Shown here: positions 8,581-17,009 of the stretch, piece after piece
Numbering within the stretch: the stretch's first letter is position 1
Layout of the letters: each line of letters starts with the position of its first letter
NCBI RefSeq assembly: GCF_001718835.1
Contig: NZ_CP013444.1
Location: 2,852,001 to 2,916,000 of the forward strand
Direction of reading: 5' to 3'
DNA: 64,000 nucleotides
Origin: Burkholderia cepacia
Lineage (GTDB): Bacteria > Pseudomonadota > Gammaproteobacteria > Burkholderiales > Burkholderiaceae
Notes under the pieces: model-generated
What the model saw: the letters and a program-made list of their open reading frames with translations, nothing else
The model's database searches: none
What the model was told of the DNA's origin: nothing
Made by a program: the position numbers and the translations under genes

Positions 8581-9545
8581 TCGAGATCGAACGTGCGGGC
8601 AAACGCTTCGGCGATGTCGTCGCCGTCGACGACGTCTCGCTGACGATGCAGCGCGGCACGATCACCGCGCTCGTCGGTGCATCGGGCAGCGGCAAGTCGA
8701 CGCTGCTGCGCATGATCAACCGGCTGATCGCGCCCACCAGCGGCACGATCCGCATCGACGGCGTCGATACGGCGACCGTCGCGCCCGAACAGCTTCGGCG
8801 CGGCATCGGCTACGCGATCCAGGGGCATGGGCTGTTTCCGCACTGGAGCGTCGCGCGCAACATCGCGACCGTGCCGCGCCTGCTCGGCTGGCCGGCCGCG
8901 CGCATCGACGCGCGCGTGAACGAGCTGCTCGACCTGTTCCATCTCGCGCCGGCCGAGTTCGCGGACAAGCTGCCGCACGAACTGTCGGGAGGCCAGCAGC
9001 AGCGTGTCGGCGTCGCGCGCGCGCTCGCGGCCGAGCCCGCGATGCTGCTGATGGACGAGCCGTTCGGCGCGCTCGATCCGATCATCCGCGGCAAGGCGCA
9101 GGACGACCTGTTCGCGCTGCAGCGCCGCCTCGGCATCACGGTCGTGATCGTCACGCACGATATCGAGGAAGCGCTGAAGCTCGGCGACACGATCGCGGTG
9201 ATGGACGGCGGGCGGCTGCTGCAGGTCGCGCCGCCGGCCGAGATTCTCGGCAAGCCGGCGGCCGGCGTCGTCGAGCAGCTCGTCGCGGGCGTCGACCGGC
9301 CGCTGCGCCTGCTCGCGCTGACGCCGATCGGCGACGTGGCCGAGCCCGGCGTCGCAAACGGTCCGCCGATCGACGCGACGCGCACGCTGCGCGATGCGGT
9401 GTCGGAACTGCTGTGGCGCGGGGTCGATGCGCTGCCGGTCGCGGACGACGACGGGAACCCGTCCCCGCACGCGGCCGGTGCCGGCCTCGGCGCGCGCCGT
9501 ATCACGCTCGATGCGATCCGCGCGCACGCCAGGCAGCCCGCATGA
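8577..9545 (+). CDS. yehX: Quaternary-amine ABC transporter ATP-binding protein (YehX type)
   Basis: This is a 322-residue ATPase. Walker A is GASGSGKST (about residues 34-42), the signature is LSGGQQQRVGVARAL, Walker B is LLMDEPFGALD, and the switch His is in VIVTHDIEEA. The tail after residue 240 takes the place of the CBS regulatory region of OpuA/ProV-type ATPases but is short and divergent. It is coupled by ATGA overlaps on both sides and drives the importer encoded by the surrounding genes. Confidence 0.85.
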   Translation: MIEIERAGKRFGDVVAVDDVSLTMQRGTITALVGASGSGKSTLLRMINRLIAPTSGTIRIDGVDTATVAPEQLRRGIGYAIQGHGLFPHWSVARNIATVPRLLGWPAARIDARVNELLDLFHLAPAEFADKLPHELSGGQQQRVGVARALAAEPAMLLMDEPFGALDPIIRGKAQDDLFALQRRLGITVVIVTHDIEEALKLGDTIAVMDGGRLLQVAPPAEILGKPAAGVVEQLVAGVDRPLRLLALTPIGDVAEPGVANGPPIDATRTLRDAVSELLWRGVDALPVADDDGNPSPHAAGAGLGARRITLDAIRAHARQPA

Positions 9546-10303
9546 CGATGCGGCCCGCGGCAATCGCTCCGCGCAATCTCGCGCCCGCCGCCGCACGCGT
9601 GGCCGCGCTCGCGCTGCTGCTCGTGCTGCTGGTGCGGCCGATGTGGCTGCAGGGCCTTTTCGCACCGTTCGCGGACAACGGCGCGCCCGTCATCTACGAT
9701 CGCGCGAGCCTGCTCGACCTGACACTCGCGCATCTCGGCACGGTCGCGCTGTCGAGCCTGATCGGCACGCTGCTCGCGATCGCCGCGGGCATCGCGGTGA
9801 CGCGGCCGTGGGGCGCGGATTTCCTGCCGGTGGCGCGCAGCGTCGTCGACATCGGCCAGACCTTCCCGCCCGTCGCGGTGCTCGCGCTCGCGGTGCCGGC
9901 CGTCGGCTTCGGCTTGAAGCCCGTGCTGATCGCGCTCGTGCTGTACGGCCTCCTGCCCGTGTTCGAAAGCACGATTGCGGGGCTCGAGGACGTGTCGCGC
10001 GATGTCGTCGACGCCGCGCGCGGGATGGGGATGAGCGGCTGGCAGCAACTGGTGTCGGTCGAGCTGCCGCTCGCGTTCCCGGTGATCGTCAACGGTATCC
10101 GGCTCGCGGTCGTGATCAATCTCGGCACCGCGACGATCGGCTCGACGGTCGCCGCGCGCGGCCTCGGCGACGTGATCATCGCGGGCCTGCAGACGTCGAA
10201 TACCGCGTTCGTGCTGCAGGGCGGCGTGATCGTCGGGCTGCTTGCGGTGCTCGTCAGCGATGCGATCGGCGCGATCGCCGGGATGATGGGGCCGCGTGCG
10301 TAG
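9542..10303 (+). CDS. yehW: Quaternary-amine ABC transporter permease (YehW type)
   Basis: This 253-residue permease has about six helices and a BPD_transp_1 domain. The EAA-like loop lies near DAARGMGMSGWQQL. It starts at an ATGA overlap with the ATPase stop. As the last gene of the operon it completes a yehZYXW-type importer with two different permease subunits. Confidence 0.85.
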   Translation: MTMRPAAIAPRNLAPAAARVAALALLLVLLVRPMWLQGLFAPFADNGAPVIYDRASLLDLTLAHLGTVALSSLIGTLLAIAAGIAVTRPWGADFLPVARSVVDIGQTFPPVAVLALAVPAVGFGLKPVLIALVLYGLLPVFESTIAGLEDVSRDVVDAARGMGMSGWQQLVSVELPLAFPVIVNGIRLAVVINLGTATIGSTVAARGLGDVIIAGLQTSNTAFVLQGGVIVGLLAVLVSDAIGAIAGMMGPRA

Positions 10304-10453
10304 TCGCGGCGCGCCGTGAAGCATGCGCTTCATGCGGACTCCGATACGTGTCCGGGCAACAACCTACATCCGGCTTTCATCCACGCGCGGTTTGCGGACA
10401 ATCGCGACAATTGGCCGATATACTATGCGCCTCCCGTTTCCACCACCCTGACC

Positions 10454-11110
10454 ATGCGACGGTTTTTCTGGCTGATCGTGTTCTTGCTCGGCAGTGCGCA
10501 ATACGCGTCGGCGCAGCAGATGCCTGCGCAACCGTTGCCTGCGCAACCTGCGTCCGCGCCTGCCGCCGCCGCGTCCGACGCCTCCGCGCCGCTCGCCGCC
10601 AACCAGCCCAACGAGGAAAACCGCCGCATCACGTCCTACCTGACGAAGAAATTCGGCGTTGCCAGGGAAAAGGCCACGAAGCTCGCGGACATCGTGAGCG
10701 TCACTGCGACGAAATATTCGCTGCCTCCCGCACTCGTTTACGCCATCATCTCGATCGAATCGCGCTTCCAGGAAAAGGCGCGCGGCCAGCACGGCGCGAC
10801 CGGACTGATGCAGGTCGTGCCGTCCGCACACCGCGGCATGCTGCGTAACGTGAAGGACCTGACCGAACCGAATGCGAACGTCAACGCGGGCTCGGCGATC
10901 CTGTCCGGCTATGTGAAGGCCGCCGGCGGCGACATCGGCGCCGCGCTGAAAAGCTACGGCGGCTCGCACGCGTATGCGTCGAAGGTGCTGCAACGCGTCG
11001 AGTCGTTCCGCTTCGTGCTCGAGCCGCGCGACGATGCGAACGCGGGCATGATGCCGGTGAGCGCGCCGGCGTCGGACGTTCGGGCGGTGTCGGTGCGGGA
11101 TTCCCGTTGA
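10454..11110 (+). CDS. Lytic transglycosylase, SLT domain
   Basis: This is a 218-residue exported protein. I start it at the ATG at 10454, which begins a clean signal peptide (MRRFFWLIVFLLGSAQYASA); the frame is open upstream but the added residues are not signal-like. After an Ala/Pro/Gln linker, a goose-lysozyme-like SLT domain covers about residues 85-185. The catalytic Glu is in IISIESRF and is followed by GATGLMQVVPS. Such enzymes cleave the peptidoglycan glycan strand with formation of a 1,6-anhydro end. There is no link to the upstream transporter beyond position. Confidence 0.85.
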   Translation: MRRFFWLIVFLLGSAQYASAQQMPAQPLPAQPASAPAAAASDASAPLAANQPNEENRRITSYLTKKFGVAREKATKLADIVSVTATKYSLPPALVYAIISIESRFQEKARGQHGATGLMQVVPSAHRGMLRNVKDLTEPNANVNAGSAILSGYVKAAGGDIGAALKSYGGSHAYASKVLQRVESFRFVLEPRDDANAGMMPVSAPASDVRAVSVRDSR

Positions 11111-11134
11111 CGCAGCACCGCCGCGGCCACGCGC

Positions 11135-12286
11135 TCAGCTCCCCGAGCCGCCCACCGTGCGGATGCTGTGCCACTGCCCCTGTTCGACGCGGAACAGCGT
11201 ATACGGCGGCTTGATCAGGTCGCCGCGCTCGTCGAACGAGATCTTCCCGGTCACGCCGGTGACCGATACGCCGGGCAGGCTCGCGACGATCCTGCCGCGA
11301 TCGAGCGAATCGGCCTTGCGTACCGCCGCGATCATCGCGAGCGCCGCGTCGTACGAGAACGGCGCATAGAGCTCGACATCCTGGTTGAAGCGTGCCTTGT
11401 AGCGCTGTGCGAACGCGACGGCGGACGGCAGCTTGTCGAGCGCCGGCCCCGGTTCGAGATCCTGCGTGCCTTCGCCCGAGGTGCCGGCGATCTTCAGGAA
11501 TGCATTGCTTTTCAATGCGCCGGCGCCGAACAGCTGCGCGCGGATGCCGAGCGAGCGCATCTGCTTGACGAGCATCGCGCCCTGTTCGTCGAGGCCGCCG
11601 AAGAACAGCAGGTCGACGTTGTTGCTCTTCATCGTCGTCAGGATCGCGCGGAAATCGACGGCCTTGTCGTTCGTGTATTCGCGCGACACGATGCTGCCGT
11701 GCGCATCCTTCACGCCCTTCTCGAACGCATCGGCGAGACCCTGGCCGAACGCGGTGCGATCGTCGATGATGCCGATCCGTTTCGCCTTCAACTGCTCGAC
11801 CGCGAAACGGCCGGCCACCACGCCGCCGACACCGTCGTGCCCCATCGTGCGGAACACGTTCCTGAAGCCTTGCATCGTCAGCTGCGGATTGGTCGAGCCG
11901 GGCGTGATCATCGCGACGTTCGCCTGCTTGTAGACGGCCGACGCGGGAATGCTGCAGCCCGAGTTGTAGTGACCGATCACGCCGACCACGCCGTCGTCGA
12001 CGAGCTTCTGCGCGACCTGGATCGCGATGCGCGGATCGGCCTGGTCGTCCTGCACGTCGAGCACGAAGCGCACGGGCTTGCCGCCCACGGTCGGATGTTT
12101 CGCGTTTTCTTCGTCGAGCGCGAGTTGCGCGCCGTATTGCAGATCCTTGCCGACGCGCGCGACGGGCCCCGTCAGCGGGCCGGCGAAGCCGATCTTGACG
12201 GCCTGCGCATCCGCACCCTGCGCGGACGTGACGGCCGTGCCGATCGAGCAGACGGCCAGCCAAGCCAGCCAGTTACGACGATTCAT
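11135..12286 (-). CDS. Branched-chain amino acid type ABC transporter binding protein (LivK family)
   Basis: This 383-residue precursor has a signal peptide (residues 1-24) followed by a type I periplasmic binding fold, beginning VKIGFAGPLTGPVARVGKD. The conserved GVIGHYNSGCSIPAS and TPGSTNPQLT segments line the ligand pocket in LivJ/LivK proteins. There are no permease or ATPase genes next to it, so it probably uses a transporter encoded elsewhere. GGAGG lies just before the ATG. Confidence 0.85.
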   Translation of the reverse strand: MNRRNWLAWLAVCSIGTAVTSAQGADAQAVKIGFAGPLTGPVARVGKDLQYGAQLALDEENAKHPTVGGKPVRFVLDVQDDQADPRIAIQVAQKLVDDGVVGVIGHYNSGCSIPASAVYKQANVAMITPGSTNPQLTMQGFRNVFRTMGHDGVGGVVAGRFAVEQLKAKRIGIIDDRTAFGQGLADAFEKGVKDAHGSIVSREYTNDKAVDFRAILTTMKSNNVDLLFFGGLDEQGAMLVKQMRSLGIRAQLFGAGALKSNAFLKIAGTSGEGTQDLEPGPALDKLPSAVAFAQRYKARFNQDVELYAPFSYDAALAMIAAVRKADSLDRGRIVASLPGVSVTGVTGKISFDERGDLIKPPYTLFRVEQGQWHSIRTVGGSGS

Positions 12287-12400
12287 GATGCCTCCTTGCG
12301 GTGATTGAAGTCGCGGGTTGCCGTCCTTGCGATCAGCCGCTTCGATCGCGACGCCTCGAAGCTGTATAGGGGACCGGGGGGCCGGCCATCCGGGGCCGCG

Positions 12401-13630
12401 TCAGAATCGCGCGGCCCGGTACGGTGCGAGGTCCAGCGGCGGTGCGCGCTGGGCGACGAGGTCGGCGACGATTTGCCCGGTGATGCCGGCGAGCGTCACG
12501 CCGAGATGCTGATGGCCGAATGCATGGATCACGCGCGCGCTGCGCCGCGCGCGGCCGATCACGGGCACGCCGTCCGGCAGCGTCGGCCGGAAGCCGAGCC
12601 AGCTGCGCGTCGGTGCGCCGAGCGACGGCACGGCTTCGCGCGCGGAACGCGTGAGCAGCGCGACGAGCGCCGGGTTCTTGTCCGCGCGAAACCCGCCCAG
12701 CTCGACGGTGCCGGCCGCGCGCAGCCCTTCGTCGAGCGGCGTCATGTAGAAGCCGCGCTCGGCCCAGCCGACCGGCCGCGAGACGATCGGCTCGTGCGCG
12801 CCGAATTGCACGTGATAGCCGCGCTCGGTATCGAGCGGCACGCGGTCGCCGCACGACGCCGCGAACGGCGCGGAACGCGCGCCCGCCGCGATCACGACAT
12901 GGTCGAACGTCCGCGTCGCGCCGCCGGCCAGCAGCCGCACGCCGTCGCCCGCCGGCGCGACGTGCTCGACGTTCGTGCGCTCCAGCGTCACGCCGCCCGC
13001 CGCCAGATGCGCGAACAGCGCGCCAAGAAAGCCGTGCGGATCGGAGAAGTGCCAGCTTCCGACGAACAGCACGCCGCGCGTGAAGATCGGCGCGAGTGCG
13101 GGCTCGAGCCGGCGGATCGCGCTCGCGTCGAGCGTCTCGAACGGCACGCCGAGCCGGCGCCGCAGCGCGAGCGACGGCTGCGCGGCGTCGAACGACGCCT
13201 GCCGCGCATACAGGTACAGGCATTCGCGCGGCCGCACGAATGCGGCAAGCCTTGGCGCGTCGAGCAGCGGCGCATAGCCGTCGCGGGCGAGCGCGAGCAG
13301 CGCGGCCAGTGCGCCCGCGCTGCGCAGGTGGCGCGCCGGCAGCGACGCGATCAGGAAGCGGGCCAGCCACGGCGCGCCGTGCAGCAGGTACGGCCAGCGG
13401 ATGCGCAGCGGGCTGTCGCGCCCGCACAGGTAGTGCGGGATCGCGCCGAACACCGACGGATTGTTCACCGGCACGCAGCCGTACGGCGCGAACGTCGCGG
13501 CATTGCCGAACGACGCGCCCTGGCCGATGCCGGCCGGGTCGAACAGCGTCACGCGATGCCCGTCGCGCTGCAGCCATGCCGCCGCACCGAGCCCGATGAA
13601 GCCTGCACCCACGATGGCGACATTCGCCAT
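12401..13630 (-). CDS. FAD-dependent D-amino acid dehydrogenase-like oxidoreductase (DadA family)
   Basis: This is a 409-residue DAO/DadA-type flavoprotein. The dinucleotide-binding motif is at the start (VAIVGAGFIGLGAAAWL) and is followed by the DadA-like GASFGNAATFAPYGC segment. The C-terminal FAD-contact stretch is HAFGHQHLGVTLAGITG. It should oxidise a D-amino acid or an imino/secondary amine to the keto acid, passing electrons to the respiratory chain. It is divergently placed from a MocR-type regulator (13861), which is probably its controller. The substrate is unknown. Confidence 0.85.
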   Translation of the reverse strand: MANVAIVGAGFIGLGAAAWLQRDGHRVTLFDPAGIGQGASFGNAATFAPYGCVPVNNPSVFGAIPHYLCGRDSPLRIRWPYLLHGAPWLARFLIASLPARHLRSAGALAALLALARDGYAPLLDAPRLAAFVRPRECLYLYARQASFDAAQPSLALRRRLGVPFETLDASAIRRLEPALAPIFTRGVLFVGSWHFSDPHGFLGALFAHLAAGGVTLERTNVEHVAPAGDGVRLLAGGATRTFDHVVIAAGARSAPFAASCGDRVPLDTERGYHVQFGAHEPIVSRPVGWAERGFYMTPLDEGLRAAGTVELGGFRADKNPALVALLTRSAREAVPSLGAPTRSWLGFRPTLPDGVPVIGRARRSARVIHAFGHQHLGVTLAGITGQIVADLVAQRAPPLDLAPYRAARF

Positions 13631-13681
13631 GACCGCCCTCCTTCAGGACCCAAAAAGCATACAAAGATGGAATCTAGAATC

Positions 13682-13720
13682 ACACATTGCATTTTTGTGT
13701 GCAATCAAAATTGCATTGTG
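13682..13720. promoter_or_regulatory. TTGCA/TGCAAT repeat cluster, operator candidate between dadA-like and mocR-like genes
   Basis: A perfect inverted repeat TGCAAT-CAAA-ATTGCA lies at 13700-13715. It is flanked by TGTG/GTGTG extensions and preceded by a further half-match ACACATTGCA at 13682-13691. The stretch lies 50-90 bases upstream of the DadA-like start, where an operator would be expected. The repeats are visible; regulator binding is inferred. Confidence 0.45.
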
Positions 13721-13779
13721 TGGGACCGGTGTTTACCCGATCCGATTCGCGCGTAAATGTCTGATTTTTATGATGCTGT

Positions 13780-13807
13780 TTGACGTCCCGGGGGTGTCGG
13801 ATACAAT
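13780..13807 (+). promoter_or_regulatory. Sigma-70 type promoter for the MocR regulator gene
   Basis: TTGACG at 13780-13785 and TACAAT at 13802-13807 are separated by 16 bases, a near-consensus sigma-70 promoter. It is 53 bases upstream of the ATG at 13861. A 13-base direct repeat (GCATCAGACAAAC) lies after it at 13822-13834 and 13864-13876. Confidence 0.55.
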
Positions 13808-13821
13808 CGCTGCAGGCAAAC

Positions 13822-13876
13822 GCATCAGACAAACGCTTTTTGTGTGGTCACGGGCGACAAATGGCATCAGACAAAC
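13822..13876 (+). repeat. 13-base direct repeat over the MocR start codon
   Basis: GCATCAGACAAAC occurs at 13822-13834 and again at 13864-13876. The copies are 42 bases apart start to start (four helical turns), with the second overlapping the first codons of the regulator. MocR/GabR-type regulators bind widely spaced direct repeats, so this may be an autoregulatory site. That role is inferred. Confidence 0.5.
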
Positions 13877-15267
13877 ATTCCGACACGCGCGGCAACGGCA
13901 CGCCGGTGAAGCGGCCGACCTACGTCGAGGTATCGAGCTCGATCGAGGAGGAAATCCGCAGCGGCATGTATCCGCCGGGCAGCCGCCTGCCGCCGCAGCG
14001 CCAGCTCGCGACCGAGCTCGGCATCAACGTGTCGACCGTGTCCCGGGCGTACAAGGAATTGCAGCTGCGCGGCCTCGTGATCGGCAGCAAACGGCGCGGC
14101 TCGCTCGTCACCGGCGGCGCGATGCCGAGCATCGAGCCGGCCCGCGCGTCGCTCGCGGCGGGCAACGGTGTGATCGACCTGACGGTGAACCGCCCGGCCA
14201 CCGGCGAGTTTCTCGCGAGCCTCGCGCAGACGTTCGGCACGCTGCCGAATGACCCGCGTTTCGCCGCCCTCCAGGAATACCAGCCGCCGCAGGGCCCCGA
14301 CTGGGCGCGCGCCGCCGGCGCGCAGTGGCTCGCCGCGCCGGGCTTCGTGCCGTCGCGCGACCAGGTGGTCGTCACGAGCGGCGCGCAGCACGGGCTGTAC
14401 GCGGTGCTGAACAGCCTGATCGGCACCGACGGCGTGATCGTGGCCGACCGTCTCACGTATTACGGGCTCAAGGCGCTCGCACCGGTGTTCCAGTTCGAGA
14501 TCGTCAGCGCGCCGGCCGACGACGACGGCCTGCTGCCCGACGAGATCGAGCGGATCTGCCAGCGCATGCCGGTCAAGGCGATCTTCGTCGTGCCGAACCT
14601 GCAGAACCCGACCGTCACGACGATGAGCCTCGCGCGCCGGATGGCGCTCGTCGACATCGCGCGCCGCCATCACGTGACGATCATCGAGGACGACGTGTAC
14701 GGCCCGCTCGTGCGCGACCGGCTGCCGGCGATCGCGGGGCTGTGCCCCGAGCTGACGTTTCATATCGGCGCGACGTCGAAGATCCTCGCGCCGGGGCTGC
14801 GCCTCGGCTACCTGAGCTGCCCGCGCGACAGCGTCGCACTGTGCGCGGAGGCGGTGCGCACGACCGCATGGATGCCGGCCCCCACGTCGATGCTGATCGC
14901 GACCATGTGGATCGAGGACGGCACCGCCGAGCGGATCATGGGCGCGCAACTCGCGGAGATCCGCGCGCGCGTCGATCTCGCGCGGGAGCTGCTGCCGGCC
15001 GGGCAGCTGAAATCCGACCCGGCGTGCATGTTCGTGTGGCTGCGCCTGCCGCCGCCGTGGCGCGCCGACGACTTCGCCGCGAACGCGAAGGCGCGCGGCG
15101 TGATCGTGATGCCGTCGTCGACGTTCGCGGTCGATCGCGCGGAGATCGAGCACGGCGTGCGCATCAACCTCGCGTGTCCGGCTTCGCGCGACGAACTCGT
15201 CAACGGGCTGCGGATTCTCGCCGGCACGCTGAAGGACCGGCCGCGCGCGCTGTTCGGTTCGATTTGA
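13861..15267 (+). CDS. MocR/GabR-family transcriptional regulator (GntR helix-turn-helix plus aminotransferase fold)
   Basis: This is a 468-residue protein. Residues 15-85 form a GntR-type winged helix (RLPPQRQLATELGINVSTVS). Residues about 110-468 are a fold-type I aminotransferase domain. The PLP-binding Lys is in GATSKILAPGLRLGY, and the NP(N/T)-type LQNPTVTTM stretch is present. These proteins use PLP as a ligand sensor rather than as an enzyme. It faces the DadA-like oxidase across a repeat-rich gap and probably regulates it. I chose the ATG at 13861 because the GntR domain follows normally; the longer frame to 13780 would start inside the promoter. Confidence 0.85.
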   Translation: MASDKHSDTRGNGTPVKRPTYVEVSSSIEEEIRSGMYPPGSRLPPQRQLATELGINVSTVSRAYKELQLRGLVIGSKRRGSLVTGGAMPSIEPARASLAAGNGVIDLTVNRPATGEFLASLAQTFGTLPNDPRFAALQEYQPPQGPDWARAAGAQWLAAPGFVPSRDQVVVTSGAQHGLYAVLNSLIGTDGVIVADRLTYYGLKALAPVFQFEIVSAPADDDGLLPDEIERICQRMPVKAIFVVPNLQNPTVTTMSLARRMALVDIARRHHVTIIEDDVYGPLVRDRLPAIAGLCPELTFHIGATSKILAPGLRLGYLSCPRDSVALCAEAVRTTAWMPAPTSMLIATMWIEDGTAERIMGAQLAEIRARVDLARELLPAGQLKSDPACMFVWLRLPPPWRADDFAANAKARGVIVMPSSTFAVDRAEIEHGVRINLACPASRDELVNGLRILAGTLKDRPRALFGSI

Positions 15268-15335
15268 GGGGGACGACGTATGGAATTCGGCGCTGGAGCA
15301 CGACTAATTGCACGTGATCGAAGGGCCGCATACGG

Positions 15336-16776
15336 CATTCCATTACACACAAGTCTGCTGCTCAAGCTCGCGCGCGTATGTGATGCCGGCAGCAAAATCC
15401 ACCACTCGCTGCATGCCTAGCCAGATGGTTTTGACGCCAGGCTCGCCGTCGCCTTTGCGGGCGAGGAAGCCGCCGAGCCTGGCGACGAGCCGTACCACTT
15501 CGTTTAGCCGCGGCGGTTTGTCGGGTGGGGCCTTCTTGTTGAGGATGAAGGCGGCCCTCCATTCATCGGGCTCGAATAGCAGTCCGGCATCGAGGTCCGG
15601 GCACGTTCGACCTAACCGCATGAGACGAGCAATGCGCCACGCCACCACCATGAACACCACCAGCGCCCGCTCGATGCGCTCGATCGTGCTCAGTTGTAGC
15701 GCCTCGACTCGGCAACCGTTCTTCAGCACATGAAAGAAGGTTTCCACCTCCCAGCGGGCGCGGTACCAATCGATCAGCCGTGCAGCCTCGGTCATATCCG
15801 GCACGTCGCGATTGGTCAGCAAGCGCCATTCGATCGGCGTCACCCCGGCGGGCGCGTCAATCTCGCGCGCAACAAGGCAATTGATCGACACCACACCGCC
15901 CTGGCCATCGGGCACGTCGATCCGACGACTCCAGATTTGCTGCTGAACCTCCCGCGTCTTCTGTCGCTGGCGACCATGCAAGGTGAAGCGGATTTCACCG
16001 AGCGGCTCAGCTTGCGTGGCGTGATCCCAGAGCCTTTGACCCTCGGGCAACACGCGATTGTGCTGGGCGCGAATCAGCCAGTCGGCCGGGTAACCCAAAT
16101 CGCGCGCTTTGGCCATCAGCTCGACAATGTCCGACTCCCGGTCCGCGACATACACCAACCGTGTGCCGGGCAGATCCACCGCCTGCTCGGCCACCCGTTC
16201 GTATCCCTCGATCCAGCGCGTGCTTTCCTTGATACCGCCCCGCTTGCCTCGGGCGTCCTTGCGCTCACGCGACCACATCCAGGCATTGAGCACGCCCAAC
16301 GGTTCACGCTGTGGCGTGACCGCGTAGGTCGCATGAACGTACATGCCGCGCTGGGCTTCATACGACAACGGCCCCAGTCCAGCGATCTCCTGCCCGTTAA
16401 AGTTCAGCTCGGTCGTGTCATCCAGGCACAGCACCACCTCGCATGCCCGCATCCGCTCGGTCGCGCTCTGCCAGTGCGGCTCCATGACGTCGGTCCATTC
16501 CAGCTTGTCCTGCGCGAAGAACCGATAAGCCGCCGCCGTCTCAGCCCAGCCGCCGCACGCCAGCGGAATGCTCGCCGTCGGATTGCCCGACAGTTGCTCG
16601 GCCAGCAGGATCGCCCGCCGGTTCAGCCGCTTGTCGCCCAGATCGATGCCCTTGAATTCCATTGCTGCCCAGCTCTCCGTTGCTCGTGCCATTCGCGTGC
16701 CGCGCAAAAAGCAAGAGTAAACGGCAAGCCGCGACAGTTTACAAGCCGCTCACGCCGACTTGTGTGTAATGGAATG
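15336..16776. mobile_element. IS4-family (Tn5/IS50-like) insertion sequence
   Basis: This element of about 1.44 kb is bounded by perfect 20-base inverted repeats: CATTCCATTACACACAAGTC at 15336-15355 and its complement at 16757-16776. It carries one transposase gene, whose stop codon lies inside the left repeat. The flanks (..GCATACGG on the left, GATCATAGTA.. on the right) show no target duplication, so the two sides probably did not come from one simple insertion. The right flank is the decayed tail of an rhs gene. Confidence 0.85.
15343..16692 (-). CDS. IS4-family transposase
   Basis: This is a 449-residue transposase, apparently intact. The N-terminal DNA-binding domain (MEFKGIDLGDKRLNRR...) is of the Tn5 type. 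DDE residues can be placed in VVLCLDDTTELNF, VYVADRESD and the YREK signature WYRARWEVETFFHVLK (Y-x2-R-x3-E-x6-K). I start it at the ATG at 16692; a TTG at 16707 is the only longer option. Its stop is within the left inverted repeat. Confidence 0.9.
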   Translation of the reverse strand: MARATESWAAMEFKGIDLGDKRLNRRAILLAEQLSGNPTASIPLACGGWAETAAAYRFFAQDKLEWTDVMEPHWQSATERMRACEVVLCLDDTTELNFNGQEIAGLGPLSYEAQRGMYVHATYAVTPQREPLGVLNAWMWSRERKDARGKRGGIKESTRWIEGYERVAEQAVDLPGTRLVYVADRESDIVELMAKARDLGYPADWLIRAQHNRVLPEGQRLWDHATQAEPLGEIRFTLHGRQRQKTREVQQQIWSRRIDVPDGQGGVVSINCLVAREIDAPAGVTPIEWRLLTNRDVPDMTEAARLIDWYRARWEVETFFHVLKNGCRVEALQLSTIERIERALVVFMVVAWRIARLMRLGRTCPDLDAGLLFEPDEWRAAFILNKKAPPDKPPRLNEVVRLVARLGGFLARKGDGEPGVKTIWLGMQRVVDFAAGITYARELEQQTCV

Positions 16777-16852
16777 GATCATAGTACCGATGCCGGTTAT
16801 AAGCAAACCCGGTCTCTTCATCGAACTACTGCCCCTGAAACCATAGAGAATT
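16777..16852 (-). pseudogene. Decayed rhs core tail, cut by the IS
   Basis: On the minus strand this reads N-S-L-W-F-Q-G-Q-stop-F-D-E-E-T-G-F-A-Y-N-R-H-R-Y-Y-D. It is an Rhs core end in which the Tyr after GQ is a TAG stop. It stops at the IS end, so the following DP..SGRF segment and toxin tip are lost. Residues such as FDEETGFAYN differ from the HDDETGLHYN of the two neighbouring rhs copies, so this comes from a different or older Rhs lineage. Confidence 0.75.
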
Positions 16853-17009
16853 TCTGGAAGTAATTCCCGTGGCCCTTGCACTTGAAACTAGAGTCTAAGC
16901 AGACGCCCTGTGCTTGTGCCTTTATACAGGCGTCACTCGACTTCAATGAATCTATAACATGCCACACCACATCAGAATCGTCAAACACCAATTTATATTC
17001 GCGACTCAT
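16818..17009 (-). CDS. Small ORF between immunity gene and rhs remnant, 63 residues
   Basis: The ATG overlaps the stop of the upstream immunity candidate (ATGA), which suggests coupled translation. The first 50 residues (MSREYKLVFDDSDVVWHV...) look like a small soluble protein. The last dozen are read out of frame through the decayed rhs tail, so the natural end of the gene may have been lost. It may be a second immunity protein or the start of a broken one. No family recognised. Confidence 0.4.
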   Translation of the reverse strand: MSREYKLVFDDSDVVWHVIDSLKSSDACIKAQAQGVCLDSSFKCKGHGNYFQKFSMVSGAVVR

